From assembly GCA_000696115.1 (NCBI GenBank), contig JJOH01000014.1, forward strand, positions 62,001 to 126,000: a stretch of 64,000 nt of DNA, written 5' to 3'. Positions 16,094-24,356 of this stretch are shown here, in pieces. The translations under genes and the position numbers were made by a program. The notes under the pieces are model-generated. The model ran no database searches. It was not told the origin of the DNA and worked only from the letters and a program-made list of their open reading frames with translations. Source of the stretch: Streptomyces olindensis. Its GTDB lineage: Bacteria > Actinomycetota > Actinomycetes > Streptomycetales > Streptomycetaceae. How positions within the stretch are numbered: the stretch's first letter is position 1; each line of letters opens with the position of its first letter.

Positions 16094-16882
16094 GTGAGCT
16101 TGAGGATCGTTGTCACTGTGAAGTACGTGCCCGACGCCACTGGCGACCGGCACTTCGCCGATGACCTGACCGTCGACCGGGACGACGTGGACGGTCTGCT
16201 CTCCGAGCTCGACGAGTACGCGGTCGAGCAGGCGCTGCAGATCTCCGAGAACTCCGACGACGACGTGGAGATCACCGTCCTGACGGTGGGCCCCGAGGAT
16301 GCCAAGGACGCCCTGCGCAAGGCGCTGTCCATGGGCGCCGACAAGGCGATCCACGTCGAGGACGACGACATCCACGGCACCGACGCCATCGGCACCTCCC
16401 TGATCCTGGCCAAGGCGATCGAGAAGGCCGGCTACGACCTGGTCATCTCCGGCATGGCCTCCACCGACGGCACCATGGGCGTCGTCCCGGCCCTGCTCGC
16501 CGAGCGCCTGGGCGTCCCGCAGGTCACCCTGCTCTCCGAGGTCTCGGTCGAGGACGGCACGGTCAAGGGCCGCCGCGACGGCGACGCCGCCTCCGAGAAC
16601 CTGGAGGCCTCCCTGCCGGCGGTCGTCTCCGTGACCGACCAGTCGGGCGAGGCGCGCTACCCGTCCTTCAAGGGCATCATGGCGGCCAAGAAGAAGCCGG
16701 TGGAGTCCTGGGACCTGTCCGACCTCGACATCGAGGCGGAGGAGGTCGGCCTGGAGGGCGCCTACACGGTCGTCGACGGCGCGGCCGAGCGCCCGGCCCG
16801 TACCGCGGGCACGATCGTCAAGGACGAGGGCGAGGGCGGCAAGCAGCTCGCTGAGTTCCTCGCGGGCCAGAAGTTCATCTGA
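16094..16882 (+). CDS. etfB: Electron transfer flavoprotein, beta subunit
   Basis: A 262-residue ETF-beta: MSLRIVVTVKYVPD at the N-terminus, a nucleotide-binding region GADKAIHVEDDDIHGTDAIGTS, and the family signature VPQVTLLSEVSVEDGTVKGRRD. Its partner subunit follows 55 bp downstream. ETF accepts electrons from acyl-CoA and related dehydrogenases and passes them to the quinone pool. GTG 16094 has AGGAG at a good distance. The length is normal. Confidence 0.95.
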   Translation: MSLRIVVTVKYVPDATGDRHFADDLTVDRDDVDGLLSELDEYAVEQALQISENSDDDVEITVLTVGPEDAKDALRKALSMGADKAIHVEDDDIHGTDAIGTSLILAKAIEKAGYDLVISGMASTDGTMGVVPALLAERLGVPQVTLLSEVSVEDGTVKGRRDGDAASENLEASLPAVVSVTDQSGEARYPSFKGIMAAKKKPVESWDLSDLDIEAEEVGLEGAYTVVDGAAERPARTAGTIVKDEGEGGKQLAEFLAGQKFI

Positions 16883-16937
16883 GCCCGGCATTCGCTGACC
16901 GCCCCTCATCTTTCGCAAGCAGGAGAGAAGAAGTCCC

Positions 16938-17900
16938 ATGGCTGAAGTTCTCGTCTACGTCGACCACGTGGACGGTGCCGTCCGCAAGCCCACCCTGGAG
17001 CTGCTGACCCTCGCCCGCCGCATCGGCGAGCCCGTCGCCGTCGCGCTGGGCAACGGCGCCGCCGACACCGCCGCCACGCTCGCCGAGCACGGCGCTGTCA
17101 AGGTTCTCACGCACGAGGCCGCGGAGTACGCCGACTACCTGGTCGTGCCGAAGGTCGACGCCCTCCAGGCCGCGCACGAGGCCGTCTCCCCGGCCGCCGT
17201 GCTGGTCCCGTCCTCCGCCGAGGGCAAGGAGATCGCCGCCCGTCTGGCGCTGCGCCTGGGCTCCGGCATCATCACCGACGCCGTCGACCTGGAGGCCGGC
17301 GACGAGGGCCCGGTGGCCACGCAGTCGGTGTTCGCCGCGTCCTTCACCACCAAGTCCCGCGTCTCCAAGGGCACCCCGGTCATCACGGTCAAGCCGAACA
17401 GCGCCGCCGTGGAGGCCGCCCCGGCCGCCGGTGCGGTCGAGGCCCTGTCCGTGAGCTTCTCCGCGCAGGCCACCGGCACCAAGGTCACCGGCCGCACGCC
17501 GCGTGAGTCGACCGGCCGTCCCGAGCTGACCGAGGCCGCGATCGTGGTCTCCGGTGGCCGTGGCGTCAACGGCGCGGAGAACTTCGCGATCATCGAGGCG
17601 CTCGCCGACTCCCTCGGTGCCGCCGTCGGTGCCTCGCGTGCCGCGGTGGACGCGGGCTGGTACCCGCACACCAACCAGGTCGGCCAGACCGGCAAGTCGG
17701 TCTCGCCGCAGCTGTACATCGCCTCCGGCATCTCCGGTGCGATCCAGCACCGCGCCGGTATGCAGACCTCGAAGACGATCGTGGCGATCAACAAGGACGC
17801 CGAGGCTCCGATCTTCGACCTGGTCGACTACGGCGTCGTCGGCGACCTGTTCGACGTCGTCCCGGCCCTGACCGAGGAGATCAAGGCCCGCAAGGGCTGA
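16938..17900 (+). CDS. etfA: Electron transfer flavoprotein, alpha subunit
   Basis: A 320-residue ETF-alpha. The C-terminal FAD domain is intact: VVSGGRGVNGAENFAIIEALAD, ASRAAVDAGWYPHTNQVGQTGK and YIASGISGAIQHRAGMQTSKTIVAINKD. It forms the ETF heterodimer with the preceding etfB product. AGGAG precedes ATG 16938 at a slightly long distance. The operon ends with the strong hairpin at 17918-17953. Confidence 0.95.
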   Translation: MAEVLVYVDHVDGAVRKPTLELLTLARRIGEPVAVALGNGAADTAATLAEHGAVKVLTHEAAEYADYLVVPKVDALQAAHEAVSPAAVLVPSSAEGKEIAARLALRLGSGIITDAVDLEAGDEGPVATQSVFAASFTTKSRVSKGTPVITVKPNSAAVEAAPAAGAVEALSVSFSAQATGTKVTGRTPRESTGRPELTEAAIVVSGGRGVNGAENFAIIEALADSLGAAVGASRAAVDAGWYPHTNQVGQTGKSVSPQLYIASGISGAIQHRAGMQTSKTIVAINKDAEAPIFDLVDYGVVGDLFDVVPALTEEIKARKG

Positions 17901-17917
17901 TCGACCCCGGCCGTGGA

Positions 17918-17953
17918 AGGCCCCCGTGACCGTCCGAACGGTCACGGGGGCCT
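17918..17953. terminator. Bidirectional factor-independent-type terminator
   Basis: A perfect 16-bp stem (AGGCCCCCGTGACCGT and its complement) with a 4-nt CCGA loop, 18 nt after the etfA stop and 3 nt before the stop of the convergent EEP gene. It can serve both transcripts. Confidence 0.85.
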
Positions 17954-17956
17954 CTC

Positions 17957-18862
17957 TCATCCCAGGGTCATCGAGGCCTGCACCGGCAGATGGTCGCTCG
18001 GATACGTCCCGTCCACGCTGAAGGTGTTCATCCCGGCCCAGTGCGTGGTCACCCCGGGCGTGGTGAGGATCCAGTCGATGCGCCGCCCGCCGGGCCTGAG
18101 CCCCCGGTAGCCGTGGTGCGTCCCGTACGCCGGACCCCGTGAGGCCGCCGCGTCCCAGGCGTCCACCAGCCCGATGTCGAGCATGAGGTCGTACACGCGG
18201 TTGTCATGGGCGTCCGCGTTGAAGTCGCCGGTGACGATGACCGGTAACGACCGGTCCCACCCGGCGATCGTCTCGCCGATGAGCCCCGCCGAGCGTTCGC
18301 GGGCGTACTGGCTGACGCTGTCCAGGTGGGTGTTGAGGACGTAGAACTCCCGTCGCCCCTCGGCGAGATCGGCGAAACGGACCCAGGTCACCATGCGCAG
18401 CCAGTCCGCGCCCCAGGTGTTCGAGGCGATCGTGTACGGGGTGTCGGACAGCCAGAAGTGATCGAACTCGATCGGTTCGAGTCTGCGCGTGTCGTAGAAG
18501 ACCGCCATGAACTCGTCCTTGCTGCCGCCCCCGCGCCCGGTGCCGATCCAGTCGTGGTGTCCGCCGAGATCCTTCTCGATCATGCGCACCTGCTGGTAGA
18601 GCCCTTCCTGGATGCCGATGAGGTGTGGTCGCTCGCGGCGCAGCAGTTCTCGCATCACCGGCCGGCGCACGGCCCAGCGCGGCGTCGCGTCGACGACGGT
18701 CGCGAAGCGCACGTTGAACGTCATGACGTTCAGGGCACCCGGGTGCTCGCCGGCGGAAGCGGGCTGTGTGGGGCCCGCGGTGGTGAGCAGCGGTCCTGTG
18801 ATCGCGGCGGCGGCCGCCGCCTTGAGTCCGTGGCGGCGCGTCACTCCGACCTCGTTCGGCAC
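17957..18862 (-). CDS. Exported endonuclease/exonuclease/phosphatase-family protein (Tat signal)
   Basis: A 301-residue EEP-fold hydrolase. The N-terminus VTRRHGLKAAAAAAITGPLL..AGPTQPASA is a twin-arginine signal. The core has MTFNVRFA, IGIQEG, VTGDFNAD and TYPSDHLPV, the metal- and phosphate-binding motifs of DNase I/inositol-phosphatase enzymes. It probably cleaves a phosphodiester outside the cell. GTG 18862 (VPNEVGVTRR) is chosen because GGGGAGGGAG precedes it; a further GTG at 18883 would lie before that ribosome site. It is divergent from the DUF6986 gene. Confidence 0.85.
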   Translation of the reverse strand: MPNEVGVTRRHGLKAAAAAAITGPLLTTAGPTQPASAGEHPGALNVMTFNVRFATVVDATPRWAVRRPVMRELLRRERPHLIGIQEGLYQQVRMIEKDLGGHHDWIGTGRGGGSKDEFMAVFYDTRRLEPIEFDHFWLSDTPYTIASNTWGADWLRMVTWVRFADLAEGRREFYVLNTHLDSVSQYARERSAGLIGETIAGWDRSLPVIVTGDFNADAHDNRVYDLMLDIGLVDAWDAAASRGPAYGTHHGYRGLRPGGRRIDWILTTPGVTTHWAGMNTFSVDGTYPSDHLPVQASMTLG

Positions 18863-19011
18863 GTGGTCTCCCTCCCCTTGCACGTCAGGATGAAGCTTGC
18901 CTTCTGAATACGGAAGAAGAGGGCGGGTCGGCAGTGATCAAGGGTGAAGGATGGGCAATCCCACCTCACCACGGTGTTGACCAGGCCGAAGGCCGGCCGA
19001 TAACTTCGCTC

Positions 19012-19039
19012 TACGGATTGTTGATTCCGTACAGCGGAA
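19012..19039. promoter_or_regulatory. Overlapping inverted repeats before the DUF6986 gene
   Basis: TACGGA (19012-19017) pairs with TCCGTA (19026-19031), and TTCCG (19025-19029) pairs with CGGAA (19035-19039). A related TTCTGAATACGGAA lies at 18902-18915, near the divergent EEP gene. This looks like a composite operator for a regulator encoded elsewhere. Confidence 0.45.
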
Positions 19040-19056
19040 AACAGGAGGGTCTCGGA

Positions 19057-20385
19057 ATGGGTCAGGGCCAGCAGGAGAAGGTGACGACCAGCCTCGCGGG
19101 CGCCGTCAGCGAGGAGATCAGCGCCTCCCTCGCGCCGGTCGACGCCGAACTGGAGCGCCGCTACCCCGGGGACCCCGGCACCCGCCAGCCCGTCCACACC
19201 GTCTACGTACCCGGCGACGTCTTCGCCGCCGACACCGTCCGCTCCTGGGGCGACCGGGCCCTCGCCGCCCTCGACGAGCACGCCCCGGACGCCGCGTCCT
19301 TCGCCGCCGTCCTCGGCCTCTCCGACGACCTCGCCGAGCCCGTCCACGCGCGCGTGCGCGCCAAGCTGGAGCGCGAGCCGATCGAGGACCTGCGCGTCGA
19401 CTTCGAGGACGGCTACGGCAATCGTCCCGACGCCGAGGAGGACGAGGCCGCCGCCCGCGCCGCCCGCCTCATCGCCCAGGCCTGCGCTGGGGGCACCTCC
19501 CGGCCGGAGGCTGGGGGAGGAACCGCGGCCCCCTACATGGGCATCCGCATGAAGTGCATGGAGGCGCCCGTACGCGCCCGGGGCATCCGCACCCTCGACA
19601 TCTTCCTCACCGGCCTCATGGAGGCCGGAGGCCTGCCCGCCGGGCTGGTCCTCACCCTGCCCAAGGTGACGTACGCGGAGCAGGTCACCGCCATGGCGCG
19701 GCTGCTGGACGCCTTCGAGAAGACGCACGGCCTGGAGCCCGGCCGGATCGGCTTCGAGATCCAGATCGAGACCAGCCAGTCCATCCTCGCCGCCGACGGC
19801 ACCGCCACCGTCGCCCGCATGATCCAGGCCGCCGAGGGCCGCGCCACCGGCCTGCACTACGGCACCTTCGACTACAGCGCCTGCCTCGGCGTCTCCGCCG
19901 CCCACCAGGCCAGCGACCACCCCGCCGCCGACCACGCCAAGGCCGTCATGCAGGTCGCCGCGGCCGGCACCGGCGTCCGCGTCTGCGACGGCTCCACCAA
20001 CGTCCTGCCCGTCGGCCCCACCGAGAAGGTGCACGCCGCCTGGCGCCTGCACTACGGCCTCACCCGCCGCGCCCTGGCCCGCGCCTACTACCAGGGCTGG
20101 GACATGCACCCCGGCCACATCCCCACCCGCTACGCGGCCGTCTTCGCCTTCTACCGCGAGGGCTTCGAGCAGGCCGCCGCCCGCCTCGCCCGCTACGCCA
20201 ACCGCACCGGCGGGGACGTCATGGACGAGCCCGCCACCGCCAAGGCCCTCAGCGGCTACCTGCTGCGCGGCCTGGACTGCGGCGCCCTCGACATCGGGGA
20301 GGTCGCCCGCCTGACCGGCCTGACCCGGGCCGACCTGGAGAGCTTCGCGGCGCCCCGGCGAGGGGACCTGACGGCGTCCGCCTGA
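19057..20385 (+). CDS. DUF6986 family, aldolase/citrate-lyase-like protein
   Basis: A 442-residue protein related to HpcH/HpaI-type TIM-barrel aldolases and malate-synthase-like lyases: RVDFEDGYGNRPDAEEDEAA is the acidic metal-site segment, GIRMKCMEAPVRARGIRTLDIFL follows, and IGFEIQIETSQSI supplies the active-site glutamates. LHYGTFDYSACLGVSAAHQ and DMHPGHIPTRYAAVFAFYREG are further conserved-looking blocks. ATG 19057 has AGGAGG 8 nt upstream. A ~12-residue Gly/Ser/Pro-rich stretch (AGGTSRPEAGGGTA) looks like an insertion in a loop. A role in glyoxylate or ureide metabolism is a guess from fold only. Confidence 0.75.
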   Translation: MGQGQQEKVTTSLAGAVSEEISASLAPVDAELERRYPGDPGTRQPVHTVYVPGDVFAADTVRSWGDRALAALDEHAPDAASFAAVLGLSDDLAEPVHARVRAKLEREPIEDLRVDFEDGYGNRPDAEEDEAAARAARLIAQACAGGTSRPEAGGGTAAPYMGIRMKCMEAPVRARGIRTLDIFLTGLMEAGGLPAGLVLTLPKVTYAEQVTAMARLLDAFEKTHGLEPGRIGFEIQIETSQSILAADGTATVARMIQAAEGRATGLHYGTFDYSACLGVSAAHQASDHPAADHAKAVMQVAAAGTGVRVCDGSTNVLPVGPTEKVHAAWRLHYGLTRRALARAYYQGWDMHPGHIPTRYAAVFAFYREGFEQAAARLARYANRTGGDVMDEPATAKALSGYLLRGLDCGALDIGEVARLTGLTRADLESFAAPRRGDLTASA

Positions 20386-20418
20386 GGGGCCGCCGGGCGC
20401 GTACGTACCGGCACGGTC

Positions 20419-20439
20419 ACAGCCGTCATCGGCGGCTGT
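20419..20439 (+). terminator. Candidate hairpin after the DUF6986 gene
   Basis: ACAGCCG, 7 nt, CGGCTGT forms a perfect 7-bp stem 34 nt after the DUF6986 stop and before the kinase promoter region. There is no T-run, as is common in high-GC genomes. Confidence 0.4.
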
Positions 20440-20521
20440 CGCCGTCACCGCCGCCCCGTAGTCTGTACGCCACATACGGACGTGCCGGTGCGTCCGGTGG
20501 GGTCACAGGAACGGGGCAGCG

Positions 20522-22342
20522 GTGTCAACGGGGGAGTACGGGCAGGCGGACGGGGCCGGCCGGCTGCTGGCGGGGCGTTACCGCGTCACGGCCCAGCTGG
20601 GGCGCGGCGGCATGGGCGTCGTCTGGAAGGCCGTCGACGAGGTCCTGGGCCGCGAGGTCGCCGTCAAGGAACTGCGCACCTACACCGACGCGGCCGGGCC
20701 CGAACTGGCCGACCTGCAACTGCGGATGCAGCGCGAGGCGCGCGCGGCGGCCCGGGTGCGCCACACCGGCGTCATCGCCGTGCACGACATCGCCCAGGTC
20801 GACGGCCGCCCGCTCATCGTCATGGAACTGGTCGACGGGCCCAGCCTGGACGACGTCCTGCGCGACCGCGGCACACTGGACCCGCGCGAGGCGGCCGGGA
20901 TCGGCGCTGAGGTCATGGACGCGCTGGCCGCCGCGCACCGCGTGGGCGTCCTGCACCGGGACGTGAAGCCCGGCAACATCCTGCTCGACCGCTCGGGCCG
21001 GGTCGTCCTCACCGACTTCGGCATCGCCACCATGGACGACCCGGGCGACGGTTCGGCCACCCACCTCACCCGCAGCGGCGAACTCGTCGGCTCCCTCGAC
21101 TACTTGGCCCCCGAGCGCGCCCAGGGCGCCGACCCGGGCCCCTCCTCCGACATCTGGGCCCTGGGCGCCACGCTGTACGCGGCCGTCGAGGGTACCTCGC
21201 CCTTCCGCCGCACCTCCACGTTCTCCACACTCACCGCCATCGTCACCGAGCCGCTCCCGGAGCCCCGCCGCGCCGGCCCGCTCGGTCCCGTCCTGCGGCA
21301 GCTGATGGAGAAGCGCCCCGAGTCCCGCCCCGACGCCGACCGGGCCCGCACACTGCTCCAGGCGGTGGCGGAAGCGGGCGGCACCGACACGCCCACGTCG
21401 ACACTGCGCGGCCCGGCGGCCCCGCCCCCGCGCCCGGAGACGGAGCGCAGCGTGCCGTCGGTACCGCCGGGGTTCGGACCGCCGCAGCAGGTGCCACCGA
21501 GCGCTGGCGGGCCGCACGAGAGCCAGGGCACGCCCGGCTTCGCCCCGGCCGCGGCCCTCGGTGCCGCAGGGGCGCCCGGAGCGGCGGGGCCTGACCGGCC
21601 GGAGCAGACGGGGCCGGACGGCACCGCCCCCACCGGCCCGATGACCCCCCAGCCCGCCGCCCGCCGCAGGAAGACCCGCGCGCTGCTCGCCGCCGCGGCC
21701 GTCACCGTCGTCCTCGCGGCCGCCGGCACCACGGTCGCCCTGCTCAGGGACTCGGGCGGCGCGGACCCGGGCACCCGCTCCGACGCCGCCGGTGCCGACA
21801 CGGCGGCCTCGTCCGAACCCGGCCGCACCGACGACGGCTCCAACGCCCCGAGACCCACGCAGCAAGGCGACGAGAAGGACAAGACCCCGTCCAAGAAGCC
21901 CGAGGAGGAGAAGGAGTCCGAGCCGACCGGCCGGCCCTCCACCTCGGCTCCCGCGAAGTCCTCCGGTGGCACCACGGGCGACACGACCGGCGGAGCGTCG
22001 GGCGGCGGCACCTCCGGCGACGGCGGCGCGACAGGCGGCCCGACCACTCCGGCTCCGGCCCCGGCCTGCCACGCCATCGGCGGCGGCAAGTACAACTGCC
22101 AGGTCTGGAAGACAGCCGACTCCTACACCGCCTCCGGCGCCAAGGTGGGCATCCTCAACGCGGGCACCAACTACTTCTACTGCCAGCAGAACCTGGGCCG
22201 CCGCGAGACGTCCGGGCAGTGGACCAACGTCTGGTGGGCGAAGACCGACGACGACAGCGGCAACACCGACGTGTGGGTCAGCGACGTCTACATCAAGGGC
22301 GGCGACAACGACGCGCCGGTCCCCGGACTCCCGGTCTGCTGA
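20522..22342 (+). CDS. Transmembrane Ser/Thr protein kinase (PknB-like, no PASTA repeats)
   Basis: A 606-residue Hanks-type kinase. Residues ~18-280 form the kinase domain: glycine loop LGRGGMGVVWKA, lysine VAVKEL (K49), catalytic HRDVKPGN (D147), DFG (D165) and APE-like LAPERAQG. A Pro/Gly-rich linker follows, then one transmembrane helix at about 385-405 (RALLAAAAVTVVLAAAGTTVALL). The outside part is Ser/Gly/Thr-rich with a compact C-terminal domain containing four cysteines (ACHAIGGGKYNCQVW...FYCQQN...LPVC), SH3-like in appearance. GTG 20522 is preceded by GGAACGGGG. Its end overlaps the convergent gene by 55 bp. The external domain may sense a cell-wall or small-molecule ligand (inference). 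Confidence 0.9.
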   Translation: MSTGEYGQADGAGRLLAGRYRVTAQLGRGGMGVVWKAVDEVLGREVAVKELRTYTDAAGPELADLQLRMQREARAAARVRHTGVIAVHDIAQVDGRPLIVMELVDGPSLDDVLRDRGTLDPREAAGIGAEVMDALAAAHRVGVLHRDVKPGNILLDRSGRVVLTDFGIATMDDPGDGSATHLTRSGELVGSLDYLAPERAQGADPGPSSDIWALGATLYAAVEGTSPFRRTSTFSTLTAIVTEPLPEPRRAGPLGPVLRQLMEKRPESRPDADRARTLLQAVAEAGGTDTPTSTLRGPAAPPPRPETERSVPSVPPGFGPPQQVPPSAGGPHESQGTPGFAPAAALGAAGAPGAAGPDRPEQTGPDGTAPTGPMTPQPAARRRKTRALLAAAAVTVVLAAAGTTVALLRDSGGADPGTRSDAAGADTAASSEPGRTDDGSNAPRPTQQGDEKDKTPSKKPEEEKESEPTGRPSTSAPAKSSGGTTGDTTGGASGGGTSGDGGATGGPTTPAPAPACHAIGGGKYNCQVWKTADSYTASGAKVGILNAGTNYFYCQQNLGRRETSGQWTNVWWAKTDDDSGNTDVWVSDVYIKGGDNDAPVPGLPVC

Positions 22343-23112
22343 GCACGCGCCGAGACCGCCGCGTACCGCTCCAGCCCGGAGGCCGTCACCAGTTTCTCCT
22401 CGACGAACAGCCGGGTGCCCCGGTCGCACAGCCGCCGGTCGGCGCGGGCCCGCGCGCAGAACTCCTCGGGCACGACGCCGAACAGCTCCCGGAAGCGCGG
22501 CAGACCGACCAGCAACTCGGTGAGCAGCTCCCGCTGGCCCGGGTGGGTGCGCGGCGTGCCCGTGCCGTCGTGCAGGACGCCGTGCCGGTTGACGTAGGCG
22601 TACGCGCCGGGCAGCCGGGTGCCGTCGGCCAGGTCGATCCGTACGTCCGGAGCCGGCAGCCAGGCCCGGTCGAAGTTGCCGTCCGGCACCGGCGCGCCCT
22701 CGCTCGCGTCGATCACGGCGAGCTGCTCGGCGTCGAGCCAGAGGACGAACAGCTCCCGCACGGTGTCCGGGGCGCTGACCGGCGAGGCCGACACGTACCC
22801 CATGCGGCTCACGTGTGCCGAGACGCCGGCGTCGACGCCCGTCACCCGGGCCTTCACCATCGGGAGCGGCGCCATGATCCCGAACTCCAGCATCTTGTGC
22901 CGCAGTTGCCCCGGGCAGGCGTTGGAGCCGATGGCCAGGACCGGCGTGCGGTCCTCATGCACCAGCCGCTCCAGCGGCAGGAAGCGGTCCCCGTCGAGAA
23001 GCCCGGAATCCGCCGGCCAGGCCCCCGGATACAGCAGGGGATGCTCGCGCGGCGCCTCGGCGAGGCCCAGTGCCCGCAGCGTGCGATCGGTGAGGTGCTC
23101 CCTATGGTCCAT
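22288..23112 (-). CDS. Conserved hypothetical protein, gamma-glutamylcyclotransferase-like N-terminal motif
   Basis: A 274-residue soluble protein I do not recognise with certainty. VLAIGSNACPGQLRHKM resembles the YGSN phosphate-loop motif of the gamma-glutamylcyclotransferase fold, and LFVLWLDAEQLAVIDASEG could be the acidic strand of that fold. No signal peptide or membrane segment is seen. It starts at ATG 23112, 7 nt after the LacI stop, and so probably shares a transcript with the LacI gene. Its 3' end overlaps the kinase gene by 55 bp on the other strand. Confidence 0.6.
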   Translation of the reverse strand: MDHREHLTDRTLRALGLAEAPREHPLLYPGAWPADSGLLDGDRFLPLERLVHEDRTPVLAIGSNACPGQLRHKMLEFGIMAPLPMVKARVTGVDAGVSAHVSRMGYVSASPVSAPDTVRELFVLWLDAEQLAVIDASEGAPVPDGNFDRAWLPAPDVRIDLADGTRLPGAYAYVNRHGVLHDGTGTPRTHPGQRELLTELLVGLPRFRELFGVVPEEFCARARADRRLCDRGTRLFVEEKLVTASGLERYAAVSARAQQTGSPGTGASLSPPLM

Positions 23113-23119
23113 GGGCCGC

Positions 23120-24157
23120 TCAGTCCGCCGGGGGGAGCTCGCCCGACCCGCGGGTGATCAGCCGGGTCGGCAGCTCGATGCGTTCGGGGGTGGCCAGGGT
23201 GCCGTCCAGCTGCCGGAAGAGGCGCTCCGCGGCGGTGCGGCCGATCTCCGCCGCGTCCTGGGCGACGACCGTGACGCCCGGTTGGAGCAGGTCGGCGAGT
23301 TCGATGTCGTCGAAGCCGACCAGGGCGACGCGGCGGGTCTGCTCGGCGAGCACCCGGATCACCGTGACCGTCACGCGGTTGTTGCCCGCGAAGACCGCGG
23401 TGACCGGATCCGGCCCGGACAGCATTTCCTCGGCGGCCCTGCGCACCCGCTCGGGGTCGGTGACGCCGAGGGACATCCAGGAGTCCGCCACCGGTATGCC
23501 CGCGTCCTCCATCGCGGCCCGGTAGCCGCGCAGCCGCTCGGCGGCGGTGTGGATGCGGGGCATGTCGCCGATGAAGCCGATCCGGCGGTGCCCGTGCGCG
23601 ATCAGGTGGGCGACGCCGTCACGGGCGCCGCCGAAGTTGTCCGACAGCACCACGTCGGCGTCGATGCGCCCGGCCGGCCGGTCCACGAACACCGTGGCCA
23701 CACCGGCTTTGAGCTCCGGTTCCAGATACCGGTGGTCGTCCCCGGCCGGGATCACCACAAGACCGTCCACCCGCCGCGCGCACAGGGCCAGCACCAGTTC
23801 CTGCTCGCGCTCCGGGTCCTCCGCGCTGGAGCCGTTGATCAGCAGGGCGCCGTGCGCCCGGGCCACCTCCTCGACCGACCGGCTCAGCGGCCCGTAGAAG
23901 GGGTCCGCGAGGTCCTCCAGGACCAGTCCGATGCTCGCCGTGCGGCCCTTGCGCAGCACCCGCGCGCTGTCGTTGCGGCGGAAGCCGAGGGCGTCGATCG
24001 CCTCCTGGACCCGGCGCTCGGTCTCCGGGGTGACCCCGGGCTCCCCGTTCACGACCCGCGAGACCGTCTTGAGGCCCACCCCGGCACGGGCGGCCACGTC
24101 CTTCATGGTCGGACGGTTGCCGTAGCGCGTGGCGGAGCGGAGATGGGTCTGGGGCAC
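23120..24157 (-). CDS. LacI-family transcriptional regulator
   Basis: A 345-residue repressor. The N-terminal HTH is PTMKDVAARAGVGLKTVSRVVNGEPGVTPETERRV, followed by a periplasmic-binding-like sugar domain with GRTASIGLVLEDLADPFY and VTAVFAGNNRVTV. GTG 24157 (VPQTHLRSATRYGN) gives the normal LacI length; another in-frame GTG at 24184 has no better ribosome site. It is divergent from a ROK sugar kinase, and the palindrome at 24240-24251 lies between them. It probably senses a sugar or sugar phosphate and controls the kinase. Confidence 0.85.
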   Translation of the reverse strand: MPQTHLRSATRYGNRPTMKDVAARAGVGLKTVSRVVNGEPGVTPETERRVQEAIDALGFRRNDSARVLRKGRTASIGLVLEDLADPFYGPLSRSVEEVARAHGALLINGSSAEDPEREQELVLALCARRVDGLVVIPAGDDHRYLEPELKAGVATVFVDRPAGRIDADVVLSDNFGGARDGVAHLIAHGHRRIGFIGDMPRIHTAAERLRGYRAAMEDAGIPVADSWMSLGVTDPERVRRAAEEMLSGPDPVTAVFAGNNRVTVTVIRVLAEQTRRVALVGFDDIELADLLQPGVTVVAQDAAEIGRTAAERLFRQLDGTLATPERIELPTRLITRGSGELPPAD

Positions 24158-24239
24158 GGTGCGGTGTCCTGTCCTGTCGTCCACGGGGGTGCGTCGGTCC
24201 TGGGTTTGTATGAGGATGTGGCGTCGAGCATAGAGCCTG

Positions 24240-24251
24240 GACAACGTTGTC
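24240..24251. promoter_or_regulatory. Palindrome, likely LacI operator
   Basis: GACAACGTTGTC is a perfect 12-bp palindrome with the central CG typical of LacI/GalR operators. It lies between the divergent LacI and ROK kinase genes. Confidence 0.65.
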
Positions 24252-24356
24252 AGCCTCGGGGGAGACTGTCCACCGCACCCTCCGGCCCGGGCTCCGCCGC
24301 GGGGCCGGGGCCGCGGTGTGCCCTTTTCTCATGGTTGACGGGGAGATCCGACACTG

